Positions 38,942-49,127 of a stretch of 64,000 nt of DNA are shown piece after piece. The position numbers were made by a program, and so were the translations under genes. Position 1 is the first letter of the stretch, and each line of letters begins with the position of its first letter. This DNA is from an uncultured Mediterraneibacter sp. Lineage in GTDB: Bacteria; Bacillota; Clostridia; Lachnospirales; Lachnospiraceae. The DNA lies in contig NZ_CAKRDI010000008.1 of the NCBI RefSeq assembly GCF_934309415.1, positions 42,701 to 106,700 on the forward strand, in the 5' to 3' direction. The notes under the pieces were generated by a model. That model saw only the letters and a list, made by a program, of their open reading frames with translations. It searched no databases and was not told where the DNA came from.

Positions 38942-39553
38942 ATGATAACAGTAAATGCAATGGGAGATAAATGCCCGGTGCCGGTTATTAAAACAAAGAA
39001 AGCGTTAGATACACTGACAGGACCGGAAGAAGTAGAGGTTCTTGTAGATAACGAGACAGCAGTGAAGAATGTCACAAAGCTGGCAGAAAGTACAGGAGCA
39101 GCTGTTACAAGTGAAAAACTTGGTGAAGGTGAGTATAAAGTAAAAATCAATGCTGCAGGAAATGCAGATGTTGCCGTGACAGAAGCAGGAGATTCCTGCG
39201 GATGTTTCGTGACAGGAGATACAATTGCAGTATTTTCTTCTGACAAGATGGGACAGGGAAATGAGGAACTTGGTGGAGTTCTGATCAAAGGCTGCATTTA
39301 TGCAATCACTCAGCTGGAAGAACTTCCAAAGAAAATGATCTTTTACAATGGTGGTGCAAAGTTGACCTGCGAAGGATCCGATTCACTGGAAGATCTGAAG
39401 AATCTGGAAAGCCAGGGCGTGGAGATCATGACTTGTGGCACATGCCTGGACTATTACGGATTAAAAGAAAAACTGGCTGTTGGAACTGTCACAAATATGT
39501 ACAGTATTGTTGAGTCCATGCAGCAGGCAGGTAAGATTATTAAACCTTGTTAA
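38942..39553 (+). CDS. yedF: Selenium metabolism protein YedF (sulfurtransferase-like)
   Basis: 203 aa. The TusA/SirA-like N-terminal domain (1-75) has the CPxP-type motif GDKCPVPVIK. A DsrE-like C-terminal part (about 100-203) has paired cysteines in TCGTCLDYYG. The two-domain form co-occurs with selenium genes and is thought to carry selenium or sulfur; the reaction is not known. GGAG-type site before ATG 38942. Directly upstream of selD. Confidence 0.88.
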   Translation: MITVNAMGDKCPVPVIKTKKALDTLTGPEEVEVLVDNETAVKNVTKLAESTGAAVTSEKLGEGEYKVKINAAGNADVAVTEAGDSCGCFVTGDTIAVFSSDKMGQGNEELGGVLIKGCIYAITQLEELPKKMIFYNGGAKLTCEGSDSLEDLKNLESQGVEIMTCGTCLDYYGLKEKLAVGTVTNMYSIVESMQQAGKIIKPC

Positions 39554-39620
39554 ATTGTGGAAATACATTGTTTCTAAAATCATAATTATCTTATGTATTT
39601 GTATACGGGTGAGCCAGTTA

Positions 39621-39728
39621 TTTTATATATTAGGAAAGTGCTCTTTCCTAATATATAAAAACGCTCCGCGAGGATGCGCACTGCGGCGTACAAGGAAGAT
39701 GTCGCAAGCGACCGCCGCAGGCGCTAGA
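39621..39728 (+). repeat. 108-bp structured repeat, copy 2
   Basis: Identical base for base to 5921-6028. Here it is followed by a 9-bp hairpin (GAATGTGCC AA GGCACATTC, 39727-39746) instead of a MITE end. It occupies the yedF-selD gap. Confidence 0.9.
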
Positions 39729-39804
39729 ATGTGCCAAGGCACATTCTTTGTTCTGAAGCAGTGGATTTATTAATAAGAAGATGCGGAAAGGAGGTGCGTG
39801 AAGA

Positions 39805-40866
39805 ATGGAACATAAGAGCATGTATAAAGAAATTCATCTGACACAGATGACAAAGACTGCCGGATGAGCGGCCAAGATAGGTCCTGAGACCCTTGCCCAG
39901 GTTCTGGGTAAGTTACCTAAATTTTCGGACGAGCGTCTGCTCGTCGGGGTTGAGACATCGGACGATGCCGCAATCTATAAAATATCGGATGAGACTGCCA
40001 TGATACAGACATTGGATTTCTTCACTCCGGTGGTGGATGATCCGTATATGTTTGGTCAGATTGCAGCGGCCAATTCTTTAAGTGATGTGTATGCCATGGG
40101 CGGAGAGCCGAAAGTGGCATTGAATATTGTGTGCTTCCCGAATTGTCTGGATCCGGAGATCCTGGGAGAGATCCTCAGGGGAGGAGCGGATAAAGTTCTG
40201 GAGGCAGGAGCTGTTCTGGTCGGAGGGCATTCTGTACAGGATGACGAACCGAAGTATGGACTCTCGGTTACAGGCTTCGTGCACCCGGAGAAAATTTACA
40301 AAAACTATGGGTGTCAGTCGGGAGACGTTCTCGTGTTGACGAAACAGATCGGAAGCGGTGTGATCAACACTGCGGTCAAAGCGCAGATGGCATCAGAAGC
40401 AGCGGCACAGGAAGCGGCACTTGTAATGGCTTCACTGAATCGAAAAGCGAAAGAAACGGTGGAGAATTATACGGTGCATGCCTGTACGGATGTGACTGGA
40501 TTTGGTCTGCTCGGACACTGTACTGAGATGGCGCAGGCCAGTGATGTGACTCTGGAAATTTATCCAGAGCAGATTGCATATCTCGAGGAGGCAGCAGATT
40601 ATGCCCGCATGGGACTGGTTCCGGCGGGAGCATATAAGAATCGTGAATTTGCCGAACCGTATCTCGATGCAGGAGATGTGGAAGAAGTATATCTGGATCT
40701 GCTCAGCGATCCTCAGACTTCAGGAGGTCTTCTGGTAAGTGTGCCGGAGGAAGAACTGGACGGACTGATGAAAGACTTTGCAGAATCAGGAATTGAAACA
40801 AAAGTATCTGTGATCGGCCGGGTAAAAGCGCGGCAGAAGAAACTCATCCAACTGAAAAAGAATTAG
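39805..40866 (+). CDS. selD: Selenide, water dikinase; selenoprotein with in-frame UGA
   Basis: 353 aa counting selenocysteine. It makes selenophosphate from selenide and ATP. Codon 21 (39865-39867) is TGA in the context TKTAG-U-AAKIGP, the conserved active-site Cys/Sec position, with the catalytic Lys three residues on. Reading stops there unless Sec is inserted, so gene finders tend to start it near 40000. Other motifs: GVETSDDAAIY, GGHSVQDDEPKYG, HACTDVTGFGLLGH. ATG 39805 follows AAGGAGGTG. Sec at this position makes its own synthesis depend on the pathway. Confidence 0.95.
39879..39918 (+). promoter_or_regulatory. Bacterial SECIS-type hairpin in selD
   Basis: CTTGCCCA (39892-39899) pairs with TGGGTAAG (39905-39912) over 8 bp with one G-T pair, apical loop GGTTC. 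A lower stem AGGT/ACCT closes it. The loop begins 33 nt after the UGA and opens with GG, matching known bacterial SECIS geometry recognised by SelB. Confidence 0.85.
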
Positions 40867-40886
40867 AACATTTCGTATGTTCTGAA

Positions 40887-40932
40887 TAGAAATGCTGTGA
40901 GGGTGTCAGTCTATACCTTACAGCATTTCTCT
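40887..40932 (+). promoter_or_regulatory. Hairpin between selD and selA
   Basis: AGAAATGCTGTGAGG pairs with CCTTACAGCATTTCT around a loop; no T-run. It probably tunes selA level or protects mRNA. Confidence 0.6.
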
Positions 40933-40952
40933 GTCGTAGAAAGGAAAGACAG

Positions 40953-42464
40953 TTGGAACAGAAAGAAAATCAAAATAAAAATGTAGTATACAGAATGCTT
41001 CCGAGAATTGACGATCTGATGAAACGACCGGGAGTTAAAGTGTTGATTCAAAGATTTGGATACAACCAGGTGAAAGAAAAGGTACAAAAACTGCTGGATG
41101 ATTTACGGGAACAGATTCAGAAAGAAAAGACTGTCTCTGGAAGTGAGCAGTTAGTGCGGAAGTTTCTGGATGAGATGCAGTCGGACGAGGATCTGTGCAG
41201 TGTGGTAGAAGGATATCTGCAGGAAGATATGTGGCAGATGCGGCCGGTTTATAATGGAACAGGAGTGATTCTTCACACAGGTCTTGGAAGAGCGCCGCTT
41301 GGAAAAGCAGCTACAAAGAGACTGCTTGCTGTGGCAGAAGGATATTCTAATCTGGAATATGATCTGGCAGAAGGAACACGCGGAGATCGATGTGCTCATT
41401 TTGAAAAATTGTTGTGCCAGATTACAGGAGCAGAGGCAGCGGTAGCTGTGAACAATAATGCGGGAGCTGTGTTGCTTACTTTGAGTGCACTTTCAAAAGG
41501 TGGAGAGGTTGTAGTCTCCCGGGGTGAACTGGTGGAAATCGGTGGAAAGTTCCGGATTCCGGATGTGATGGAATTAAGCGGCGCAAAGCTTCGGGAAGTT
41601 GGCACGACCAACCGGACAAGACTCAGTGATTATGAAGAAGCCGTGACAGAAGCGACCAGTACATTTCTCAAAGTGCATACAAGTAATTACAGAATTCTTG
41701 GCTTTACGGAAGAAGTACAGGCAAAAGAACTGTGTGGACTGAGGGACAGGTTGAATAGATTGAATGCGGAAAAGGAATCAGAAGAACAGAAAGACTTTTA
41801 TGTGATTGAAGATCTTGGAAGTGGTCTTCTCTTAAGCCTGGAAGCATATGGTCTGCCACATGAACCGACGGTACAAGAAGCTGTAAAGACTGGTGTGGAT
41901 GTGGTGACTTTCAGTGGAGATAAATTACTGGGAGGCCCGCAGGCAGGAATTCTTGTTGGCAAAAAAGAGTGTATTGATAAAATCAGAAAACATCCATTGA
42001 TGCGTGCGCTGCGAATTGATAAGTTTACAGCGGCAGCATTGGAATCTGTGTTGGAAACATATCAGAAAGAAGAACAGGCAGTGAAGGAAATTCCGGTGTT
42101 AGAAATGATGACAAGAGATCCGGAAGAAATCAGACAGGCGGCAGAGAATGCCTGTGAGCGATTGAAAAGTACAGTTTTGTCTGCAGCTGCGGTACATTTT
42201 TTAGTTGAAAAATCTGTTGCGAAAGTAGGTGGAGGAGCTCTGCCATTGACAGAGCTTCCGAGTTATGCAGTAGCGATTGAACCGTTACAAATCTCAGCAG
42301 CAGAATTGGACCGAAGATTCAGAAAACTGGAAATCCCTGTGATCGGAAGAATTCATGAAGACAGATTACTGTTGGATATGAGAACATTTTCGGAGGATGC
42401 GGTGAAAGATCTGGTGAGAATCTCCGGAGAGTTGGAAATATTTCAAAGCGTAGAGGGTATGTAA
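40953..42464 (+). CDS. selA: L-seryl-tRNA(Sec) selenium transferase
   Basis: 503 aa PLP enzyme that converts seryl-tRNA-Sec to selenocysteyl-tRNA-Sec with selenophosphate. PLP lysine in TFSGDKLLGGPQAG; N-terminal tRNA-binding region; NGTGVILHTGLGRAPL motif. The start is TTG 40953 behind AAAGGAAAG; no better ATG is available before residue 15. A MITE separates it from selB. Confidence 0.93.
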   Translation: MEQKENQNKNVVYRMLPRIDDLMKRPGVKVLIQRFGYNQVKEKVQKLLDDLREQIQKEKTVSGSEQLVRKFLDEMQSDEDLCSVVEGYLQEDMWQMRPVYNGTGVILHTGLGRAPLGKAATKRLLAVAEGYSNLEYDLAEGTRGDRCAHFEKLLCQITGAEAAVAVNNNAGAVLLTLSALSKGGEVVVSRGELVEIGGKFRIPDVMELSGAKLREVGTTNRTRLSDYEEAVTEATSTFLKVHTSNYRILGFTEEVQAKELCGLRDRLNRLNAEKESEEQKDFYVIEDLGSGLLLSLEAYGLPHEPTVQEAVKTGVDVVTFSGDKLLGGPQAGILVGKKECIDKIRKHPLMRALRIDKFTAAALESVLETYQKEEQAVKEIPVLEMMTRDPEEIRQAAENACERLKSTVLSAAAVHFLVEKSVAKVGGGALPLTELPSYAVAIEPLQISAAELDRRFRKLEIPVIGRIHEDRLLLDMRTFSEDAVKDLVRISGELEIFQSVEGM

Positions 42465-42570
42465 AAGATAGAACAAAGTTATACGGTGTTGTACCACGGA
42501 AAAATTTTGAAGAAGAAAAGAAAGCAAAAAAATTTTCTTGAGGAAGAAAAACGAAGAATAAAGTGTGACT

Positions 42571-42734
42571 TAGAGTGTGTCTGAAAAATCATTCCTGCAA
42601 TCTACATGCCCCACTTTACGGTATATTTTGCCTTCATTCGGTTGACGTAGCCCGCTACGCCGCCCTCATTCAGACAAAATCTCCCATAAATTGTGACATA
42701 TATCTTGCAGAAAGCATTTTTAAGACACACTCTA
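42571..42734 (-). mobile_element. MITE family 1, complete copy B
   Basis: TAGAGTGTGTCT and AGACACACTCTA ends, about 162 bp, the reverse complement of copy A with few differences. It is inserted between selA and selB, ending 24 bp before the selB start. It could fold in the selA-selB mRNA into one long hairpin. Confidence 0.9.
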
Positions 42735-42757
42735 GTTTAAAGAAAGGAATCTGAGAT

Positions 42758-44887
42758 ATGAAGCATCATATCATCATCGGTACTGCCGGACATGTAGATC
42801 ATGGAAAAACAGCTCTGATCCGTGCGCTGACTGGGCGTGATACAGACCGTCTGGAAGAAGAAAAAAGACGTGGAATTACTATAGATCTGGGATTTACATG
42901 GATGGATCTGCCGAATGGAATGCGTGCCGGGATCATAGATGTGCCGGGACATGAGCGCTTTATTTCAAATATGACAGCGGGCGTGGCAGGAATGGATCTG
43001 GTACTTCTGGTGATTGCCGCAGATGAAGGTATCATGCCGCAGACAAGAGAACATCTGGATATTTTGCGCCTGTTGGGAGTAGAGAATTATATTGTTGTAC
43101 TCAATAAATGTGATCTGGTGGATCAGGAGTGGATTGAATTTCTGAAAGAAGAGATTGCAGAAGAGCTGGAAAAAAATTTAAAACAACCGACAGATAAAGA
43201 AATAGAAAAGTCGGAGATCGTCTGTGTATCGGCGAAAACCGGAGAGGGCATTGAGGAGTTGAAGAAGACCATCATTTCTTATGTGGAAAATCATGCAAGA
43301 ATGTGGAAAACTTCTTCTGTTTCAAGGCTCCCTGTGGACAGAGTATTTTCTGTCCGTGGGGCAGGAACCGTAGTGACTGGAACATTACTTGGTGGAAAGA
43401 TACGGACTGAAGATCAGTTAATGATTTATCCAGAACAGACATTATGCAGAATCCGGGAGATTCAGGTACATGGAGAACGTGTGGAACAGGCAGAAGAAGG
43501 ACAACGGGTTGCATTGAATCTTGCAGGAATCGATAAGAAGCAGGATGTCTCGGTGAAGACACTTGGCAGAGGAACAGTGCTTGTGAAACCGGGAAGTATG
43601 TCTGTTGGGAAAATTTTTAATGTCCGAATGGAACTGGTCAAAGATAGAAAAAGAGAAATAAAAAATCAGACGCGTCTGCATTTTTACAGTGGAACATCAG
43701 AAGTACTCTGTCGGGCGGTGCCGCTGGAAAAGGAGATACTTTTACCGGGAGAGAGTGGTTATGTACAACTGCGGATGGAAAAAGAGACTGCACTGTGCAG
43801 AGGTGACCGGTTTGTGGTAAGGTTTTATTCACCATTGGAGACGATTGGCGGGGGTGTGATTCTGGAAACAGATGCACGAAAAGAACGCAGATTCCAGGAG
43901 AAGGTAATTAATCGTCTGAAACAGGCCGAAAATGGAACAGAAGAAGAGAGAGCAGAACAATATCTGTTACAACAGGAACGGATGATTTCAGTAGAACATT
44001 TCCTAAAGCGTCTTGAAACAGAATTTGGAATTCCAGAGAATAAGGCGGAAGATCTTTTACAGGAAATGAAGGAAAAACAGTCGGTGATCAGTCTTGCGGT
44101 AAAAGGAAAAGAATGGATCTGGAGTCGGGAAAAAGAGGAAGAGCAGAGAGAGCAGATTCAAAAACTGTTTGGGAAATGGTTGAAAGAGCATCCTTATAAT
44201 CTTGGAATGCCAAAAGCAGAGGTTATCAGCAAACTGTCTCAGGAATGGAACAGACGGACAGGAAGTGAAAAGAGTCAGAATCAGACGGGACAGAAGAAAG
44301 AGAGTGGATTAATTACCGGAAGGAAAACATCAGAGAAGATTCTGGCAGATGCATATGTAGAATGGCTGAAGGAGCAGCATGTGTTGAAAAGAATCGTCAG
44401 AAATTGTGAAGAGAGCGAAATTTTCGGAGACATATTGCTTGCACCGGAAGAGTATGAACCGAAGGAGACCGATGTTTACCGTAAGATGAAAATAGCATTT
44501 TATCAGGAGGCAGAACGTGCAGGTATGACATTCTGTGAGCTGACGGATTTCGTAGAGAAGCGTTTGCTTTCTGAAAAAGATTCGAGAAAGCTGCAAATGG
44601 AAGAGTTAAGAGATATGTTTGCACTGATGGAATATAGAAAAGAAGCTGTAAGAATCACGGAAAATGTCTATACGGTTCCCAAAATCGCAGATTATGTCAG
44701 AAATGATGTGGCGGATCTGTTAGACCATTATGGAAAGATTACCATTATTCAGGTCAGAGATCAGTTTGGAACAGGGAGAAAGAATGCAAAGCGCATTCTG
44801 GAATATACAGACAGAATCGGCATGACAAGAAAAGACGGTGCTGAGACGGAGCACTTGGATAATCGAAAGAATCATAGTGAACACTGA
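42758..44887 (+). CDS. selB: Selenocysteine-specific elongation factor
   Basis: 709 aa. The GTPase domain opens [16 protein letters not shown], with DVPGHERF and NKCDLVD. Domains II-III follow (about 180-370) and the C-terminal winged helices (about 400-700) bind SECIS RNA. It delivers Sec-tRNA to UGA. ATG 42758 with AAAGGAAT. Its mRNA start region comes directly out of the MITE. Confidence 0.94.
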   Translation: MKHHIIIGTAGHVDHGKTALIRALTGRDTDRLEEEKRRGITIDLGFTWMDLPNGMRAGIIDVPGHERFISNMTAGVAGMDLVLLVIAADEGIMPQTREHLDILRLLGVENYIVVLNKCDLVDQEWIEFLKEEIAEELEKNLKQPTDKEIEKSEIVCVSAKTGEGIEELKKTIISYVENHARMWKTSSVSRLPVDRVFSVRGAGTVVTGTLLGGKIRTEDQLMIYPEQTLCRIREIQVHGERVEQAEEGQRVALNLAGIDKKQDVSVKTLGRGTVLVKPGSMSVGKIFNVRMELVKDRKREIKNQTRLHFYSGTSEVLCRAVPLEKEILLPGESGYVQLRMEKETALCRGDRFVVRFYSPLETIGGGVILETDARKERRFQEKVINRLKQAENGTEEERAEQYLLQQERMISVEHFLKRLETEFGIPENKAEDLLQEMKEKQSVISLAVKGKEWIWSREKEEEQREQIQKLFGKWLKEHPYNLGMPKAEVISKLSQEWNRRTGSEKSQNQTGQKKESGLITGRKTSEKILADAYVEWLKEQHVLKRIVRNCEESEIFGDILLAPEEYEPKETDVYRKMKIAFYQEAERAGMTFCELTDFVEKRLLSEKDSRKLQMEELRDMFALMEYRKEAVRITENVYTVPKIADYVRNDVADLLDHYGKITIIQVRDQFGTGRKNAKRILEYTDRIGMTRKDGAETEHLDNRKNHSEH

Positions 44888-44948
44888 CAAAGAGGTAAAA
44901 TCGTAGATGGATTTTGCATATAGGATGTTGTGAGCAGCAACAGAACTA

Positions 44949-44961
44949 TGACACACTCTAG
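44949..44961 (+). repeat. MITE family 1, terminal fragment
   Basis: TGACACACTCTAG, the right-end sequence only, in the 143-bp gap between selB and the LysR gene. Confidence 0.5.
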
Positions 44962-45030
44962 TAAGATGAAAAACAATGAAAGAATGAAAAGAATAATAAA
45001 GAAAAATAATGCAGGAAAGGAGGGGACGAA

Positions 45031-45945
45031 ATGAATTTAAAACAACTGGAAGCATTTGTAAAAGTGGCAGAAACAAAAAGTTTTTCCGAGACTGCGAAAC
45101 AGCTTTTTCTGACACAGCCAACAGTGAGTGTGCATATTTCTTCACTGGAACAGGAGTTGAACACTTGTCTTTTGGTCCGTAATACACGAGGCGTGGCATT
45201 ATCAGAAGAAGGAAAAGAATTATACGCTTATGCAGTTCAGATGCTGGAGCTGGAGCGAAAGATCAAGGAGCGCTTCGGACAGAAAAAGAAAGATGGAAAT
45301 GTACTTCGTATTGCGGCATCTACAGTTCCATCCCAGTATATTCTGCCGAAAATTATGGCGAAATTCAGAGAAGAATATCCGAAAGAACGTCTGAAAATCT
45401 TTGAGACAGACAGTGAAGGTGTAACGGAAATGATATTGTCGCATCATGCAGATCTTGGATTTAATGGAACCATTCTGGAAAAAAGTAAATGCACCTATCT
45501 GCCATTTTATGAAGATGAATTGGTTGTTCTGACTCCGGCAGATGAAAAATTCCGGCAGCGGAAGGAAGAAGGACTCCCGGTTACAGAATGGCTGCTTGAA
45601 GAGCCGGTCATCCTGAGGGAAGATGGTTCGGGAACGAGAAAAGAAGCAGAAAAGATGCTTGCCAAATTGAAGATCAAAATGAGAGATCTGCAGGTGGCAG
45701 CTGTGATGGAGAATCAGGAGACGATCAAACGTTCTGTCAGCAGCGGAGTGGGAGTGACGATCATTTCAAAACTCGCGGCAGAAGAAGAGCTTGCGGCAGG
45801 AAGAATGCTGGCATTTTCACTGGGAGAAAATGGATGGAAGCGTACGCTCAATATGGTGTATGATCCGGACTATCCGGGACTTCCGGCAGCAGAAAAATTT
45901 ATTAAAACTGTGAATGAAGTATATAAGATAGATAAAGTAGAATGA
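45031..45945 (+). CDS. LysR-family regulator, selenium-associated
   Basis: 304 aa. The N-terminal winged HTH (1-60: KSFSETAKQLFLTQPTVSVH) precedes a periplasmic-binding-protein-like effector domain (about 90-300). A LysR subgroup is known next to selenium genes, and its place between selB and the desulfurase-yedE genes fits. Effector unknown; it could sense a selenium or sulfur compound. GGAGG site before ATG 45031. Confidence 0.85.
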   Translation: MNLKQLEAFVKVAETKSFSETAKQLFLTQPTVSVHISSLEQELNTCLLVRNTRGVALSEEGKELYAYAVQMLELERKIKERFGQKKKDGNVLRIAASTVPSQYILPKIMAKFREEYPKERLKIFETDSEGVTEMILSHHADLGFNGTILEKSKCTYLPFYEDELVVLTPADEKFRQRKEEGLPVTEWLLEEPVILREDGSGTRKEAEKMLAKLKIKMRDLQVAAVMENQETIKRSVSSGVGVTIISKLAAEEELAAGRMLAFSLGENGWKRTLNMVYDPDYPGLPAAEKFIKTVNEVYKIDKVE

Positions 45946-45962
45946 GATCAAAATCTGACACC

Positions 45963-46011
45963 AATTGTGACATATATCTTACAGAAAACATTTTTAAGAC
46001 ATATTCCAGCC
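45963..46011 (+). repeat. MITE family 1, one-end fragment
   Basis: ATTGTGACATATATCTTACAG then TTTTTAAGACATATTC matches the right end of copy B with substitutions. Confidence 0.7.
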
Positions 46012-46202
46012 TAAAAGGTACATCTCTTGTTCCGAGTAGTATAATATTTGCTATGAGAGAGGACAGTTAAAAATGCATTTAATAATGAAAAAGACAGGAA
46101 AAGATTTATAGATAAAACCTATAAATCAATTACATTCATTGAGGAATGCAATTAGACGGAAATATGGAAGAGAAGTATAATAAAATCAGTGGTTCATACA
46201 GA

Positions 46203-46235
46203 GTTACTGTTTATGATATGGTTGAACAGTAAGTA
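46203..46235 (+). repeat. Repeat family 2, decayed 33-nt unit
   Basis: AGTTACTGTTTATGATATGG then TTGAACAGTAAG keeps the outer arms only. The remainder of the 45.95-46.28 kb gap has no other feature that I can support. Confidence 0.55.
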
Positions 46236-46280
46236 TACGAATGCGGTATGAAACGCGTACAGAAAGGAAGAAAAAGCCCT

Positions 46281-47417
46281 ATGATCTATATGGACAATGC
46301 GGCAACAACATTACAGAAACCCAGAGAAGTAAAAGAAGCTGTGATGAAAGCTTTTGACAGTATGGGGAATGCAGGACGCGGAGGCACACAGGCAGCGCTG
46401 GATGCTTCTCGCATGATTTATGAGACAAGGGAGAAACTGGCAGATCTGTTTGGGGCAGAGAGTGCGAGCCGGATCGCTTTTACTGCCAATTCTACGGAAA
46501 GTCTGAACATTGCATTGAAAGGTCTGTTCTGCCCGGGAGAACATGTGATTACGACGGTACTGGAACATAATTCTGTACTTCGCCCGCTGTACTGGTGTCA
46601 GGAACAGGGAGTAGAGCTTACCATTCTGGACTGTGATGAAAAGGGAAATATTTCATATGAAGAGATGGAATCCGCAGTAAAGGAAAATACAAAAGCAATC
46701 GTCTGCACACATGCATCGAATCTGACTGGAAATATGATTGATCTGGAACGAGTTGGAAAGATCACAAAGGATCATCAGATTCTGTTCGTGGTGGATGCAT
46801 CACAGACAGCAGGAGTGTATCCGATCGATGTGCAGAAACTTGGAATTGATGTACTTTGTTTTACAGGACACAAAGGTCTGCTTGGTCCGCAGGGAACCGG
46901 TGGATTATATGTGAAGACAGGAGTGATGATTCGTCCACTGCTCTGTGGCGGAAGTGGAGTGGATACTTATAATCCGCACCATCCGTTGGAAATGCCGACG
47001 GCATTGGAAGCCGGTACGCTCAATGGACATGGAATTGCAGGACTTGGAGCGGCAATTTCTTATTTGCAGCAGACTGGACTGGATCAGATTCGTGAGCGGG
47101 AACTGTCTCTGATGCGCAGGTTTTATGAAGGAATTTCCCAGATCCCTGAGGTGAAGATCTATGGAGATTTCAGTACAGACAAGAGAGCTGCGATCGTAAC
47201 ATTTAATCTTGGGGATTATGACTCTTCGGAGGTAAGTGATGAACTGAATGAAGAATATGGGATTGCTACACGTCCGGGAGCCCATTGTGCGCCATTGATG
47301 CACAAGGCACTTGGAACCGTGGAACAGGGAGCGGTCCGTTTCAGTTTTTCTCATTACAACACGGAAGAGGAAGTGGATACTGCAATCAAGGCAGTGAGAG
47401 AACTGGCACAAGATTAA
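46281..47417 (+). CDS. Cysteine desulfurase / selenocysteine lyase-like enzyme
   Basis: 378 aa PLP class V aminotransferase fold. N-terminal IYMDNAATTLQKP, PLP lysine in CFTGHKGLLGPQG, catalytic Cys in RPGAHCAPLMHK. Group II desulfurases release S from Cys or Se from selenocysteine; the neighbourhood suggests selenium supply for SelD. Start ATG 46281 behind GGAAG; an in-frame ATG at 46248 adds 11 residues. Confidence 0.88.
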   Translation: MIYMDNAATTLQKPREVKEAVMKAFDSMGNAGRGGTQAALDASRMIYETREKLADLFGAESASRIAFTANSTESLNIALKGLFCPGEHVITTVLEHNSVLRPLYWCQEQGVELTILDCDEKGNISYEEMESAVKENTKAIVCTHASNLTGNMIDLERVGKITKDHQILFVVDASQTAGVYPIDVQKLGIDVLCFTGHKGLLGPQGTGGLYVKTGVMIRPLLCGGSGVDTYNPHHPLEMPTALEAGTLNGHGIAGLGAAISYLQQTGLDQIRERELSLMRRFYEGISQIPEVKIYGDFSTDKRAAIVTFNLGDYDSSEVSDELNEEYGIATRPGAHCAPLMHKALGTVEQGAVRFSFSHYNTEEEVDTAIKAVRELAQD

Positions 47418-47460
47418 AAATCCTGCAAGAATCCGTGTCAGAAAGCAGGAGGAAAAGAGA

Positions 47461-48558
47461 ATGAATTTATTTGATTCAAAAAAGAAACTGGGGATTGCCG
47501 GTGTAATCCTCGGAGTAGTGGCAGCGTGTCTGGCATACTTCGGAAATCCGGCAAATATGGCAATTTGTGTAGCATGTTTTGTTCGTGATACAGCCGGTGC
47601 ACTTGGAATGCATTCCGCAGCGCCGGTCCAGTACGCAAGACCGGAGATCATCGGAATTGTCCTTGGTGCATTTCTGATCTCTGTTGCAACAAAAGAATAC
47701 CGTGCGACAGCAGGTTCATCTACAATGGTACGTTTTGTACTGGGAATGATCCTTGTGATCGGAGCACTTGTATTCCTTGGATGTCCTCTGAGAATGGTAA
47801 TCCGTATGTCAGCCGGAGATCTGAATGCATGGGTTGCACTGATTGGATTTGCACTTGGTGTGGCAACCGGTGTTGTGGCACTTAAGAAAGGTTTCAGTCT
47901 GGGACGTGCACACGTGACAAACAAACTGAGTGGAAGCGCACTTCCGTTACTGATGGTTGGTGTTCTTGTACTTGCACTTACAACAACACTGTTAAAGAGC
48001 AGTGAGAGTGGCCCGGGAAGCATGCATGCACCACTGATGATCTCTCTGATCGGCGGGCTGATCTTCGGAGCATTTGCGCAGAAATCCAGAATGTGTTTTG
48101 CAGGAAGTATCAGAGATATCATCCTGATGAAGAACTTTGATCTGATTACAATTATTATTGGATTCTTTGCTGTAATGCTGGTATACAATGTGGCAACAGG
48201 ACACTTTATCCTGGCATTTGACACACCTGGAATCATCGCTCATTCCGAGCATCTGTGGAGCATTCTTGGTATGTATGCAGTTGGTTTTGCAGCAGTACTG
48301 GCAGGTGGATGTCCGCTGCGTCAGCTTGTACTGGCAGGACAGGGGTCTTCTGATTCCGGTGTGACTGTACTTGGTATGTTTGCAGGTGGAGCCCTGGCTC
48401 ACAACTTCGGTCTGGCAGCAAGCGGAACAGCTGTAGATGCTGAGACAGGAAATATCGTTGCGGGAGCTGTGCCGACAGCAGGAAAAATAGCAGTGATCAT
48501 CTGCATTATTGTATGTTTCGTTATTGCATTTACGAACAAAAGAAGCGAAGCAAAATAG
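47461..48558 (+). CDS. yedE: YedE-family putative selenium transporter
   Basis: 365 aa, about 9-10 membrane helices, two YeeE/YedE repeats. Conserved cysteines in VACFVRDTAGAL, GCPLRMVIR, RMCFAGSIRDI and GGCPLRQLVL are typical of the family, which is thought to move selenium- or sulfur-containing ions. Starts 43 bp after the desulfurase with AGGAGG, so co-transcribed with it. Confidence 0.88.
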   Translation: MNLFDSKKKLGIAGVILGVVAACLAYFGNPANMAICVACFVRDTAGALGMHSAAPVQYARPEIIGIVLGAFLISVATKEYRATAGSSTMVRFVLGMILVIGALVFLGCPLRMVIRMSAGDLNAWVALIGFALGVATGVVALKKGFSLGRAHVTNKLSGSALPLLMVGVLVLALTTTLLKSSESGPGSMHAPLMISLIGGLIFGAFAQKSRMCFAGSIRDIILMKNFDLITIIIGFFAVMLVYNVATGHFILAFDTPGIIAHSEHLWSILGMYAVGFAAVLAGGCPLRQLVLAGQGSSDSGVTVLGMFAGGALAHNFGLAASGTAVDAETGNIVAGAVPTAGKIAVIICIIVCFVIAFTNKRSEAK

Positions 48559-48620
48559 AAAAGTAAAGTTAAAACGCAGAATCAGAAAATGAGTAAGTGA
48601 GTACAGAAGGAGAATGTGAC

Positions 48621-48824
48621 ATGAGAGAAGTCGATGCAAGAGGTCTGTCCTGTCCGGAACCGCTGATGCTGACAGCTGAGGCAATCAAAAGCGACAACAG
48701 TCCGGTAAAGATTCTGGTAACAGAACCACATCAGAAAACGAATGTGGAGAAGTTCGCCAAAGATCATGGAAAGAAGACTACAACAACTGAGACCGAAGAT
48801 GGATTTGCAGTTGTAATTGAGTAA
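48621..48824 (+). CDS. TusA-family sulfurtransferase-like protein
   Basis: 67 aa. CPxP-type motif DARGLSCPEPLML with the carrier Cys. TusA proteins relay persulfide; next to YedE they are thought to pass selenium or sulfur from the transporter. ATG 48621 after AAGGAG. Confidence 0.9.
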   Translation: MREVDARGLSCPEPLMLTAEAIKSDNSPVKILVTEPHQKTNVEKFAKDHGKKTTTTETEDGFAVVIE

Positions 48825-49127
48825 AAGCAAACGTAAATGAGAAAATAGAATCCGGTGAATTTATAAAACGGAATTGTGATTGAAAAATAATGTCCGATGT
48901 GATGAGCTTTAGATTACATAGTTGAGGTAGACGAAGTTTGTTACAGAGAAGGGGATAATTATTGAAGATTACGGTTCCGTTTTCTGCGTTTTAGGTTATA
49001 ATAAAAAAGTGTGTAGAAACAAGTAAAAGAACGGGATAAAGATATTATCCTAAAATATGTATCCGCTGCGTTAATCCATGGAGTGGTTACTGTGGAAGTG
49101 AAAAAATGTTGAGGAAGGGGAGACAAC
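48825..49127 (+). other. Gap before the exporter genes
   Basis: 303 bp. It holds a possible -10 (TATAAT, 48997) with a weak -35 and a small GGATAA/TTATCC hairpin (49034-49050). None of the three repeat families is visible here, so the exporter may begin a separate unit. Confidence 0.4.

Noticed and set aside
40000..40866. selD starting at 40000
   Set aside because: This removes the conserved N-terminus and active site; the frame continues upstream through one TGA to ATG 39805 with a good ribosome site.
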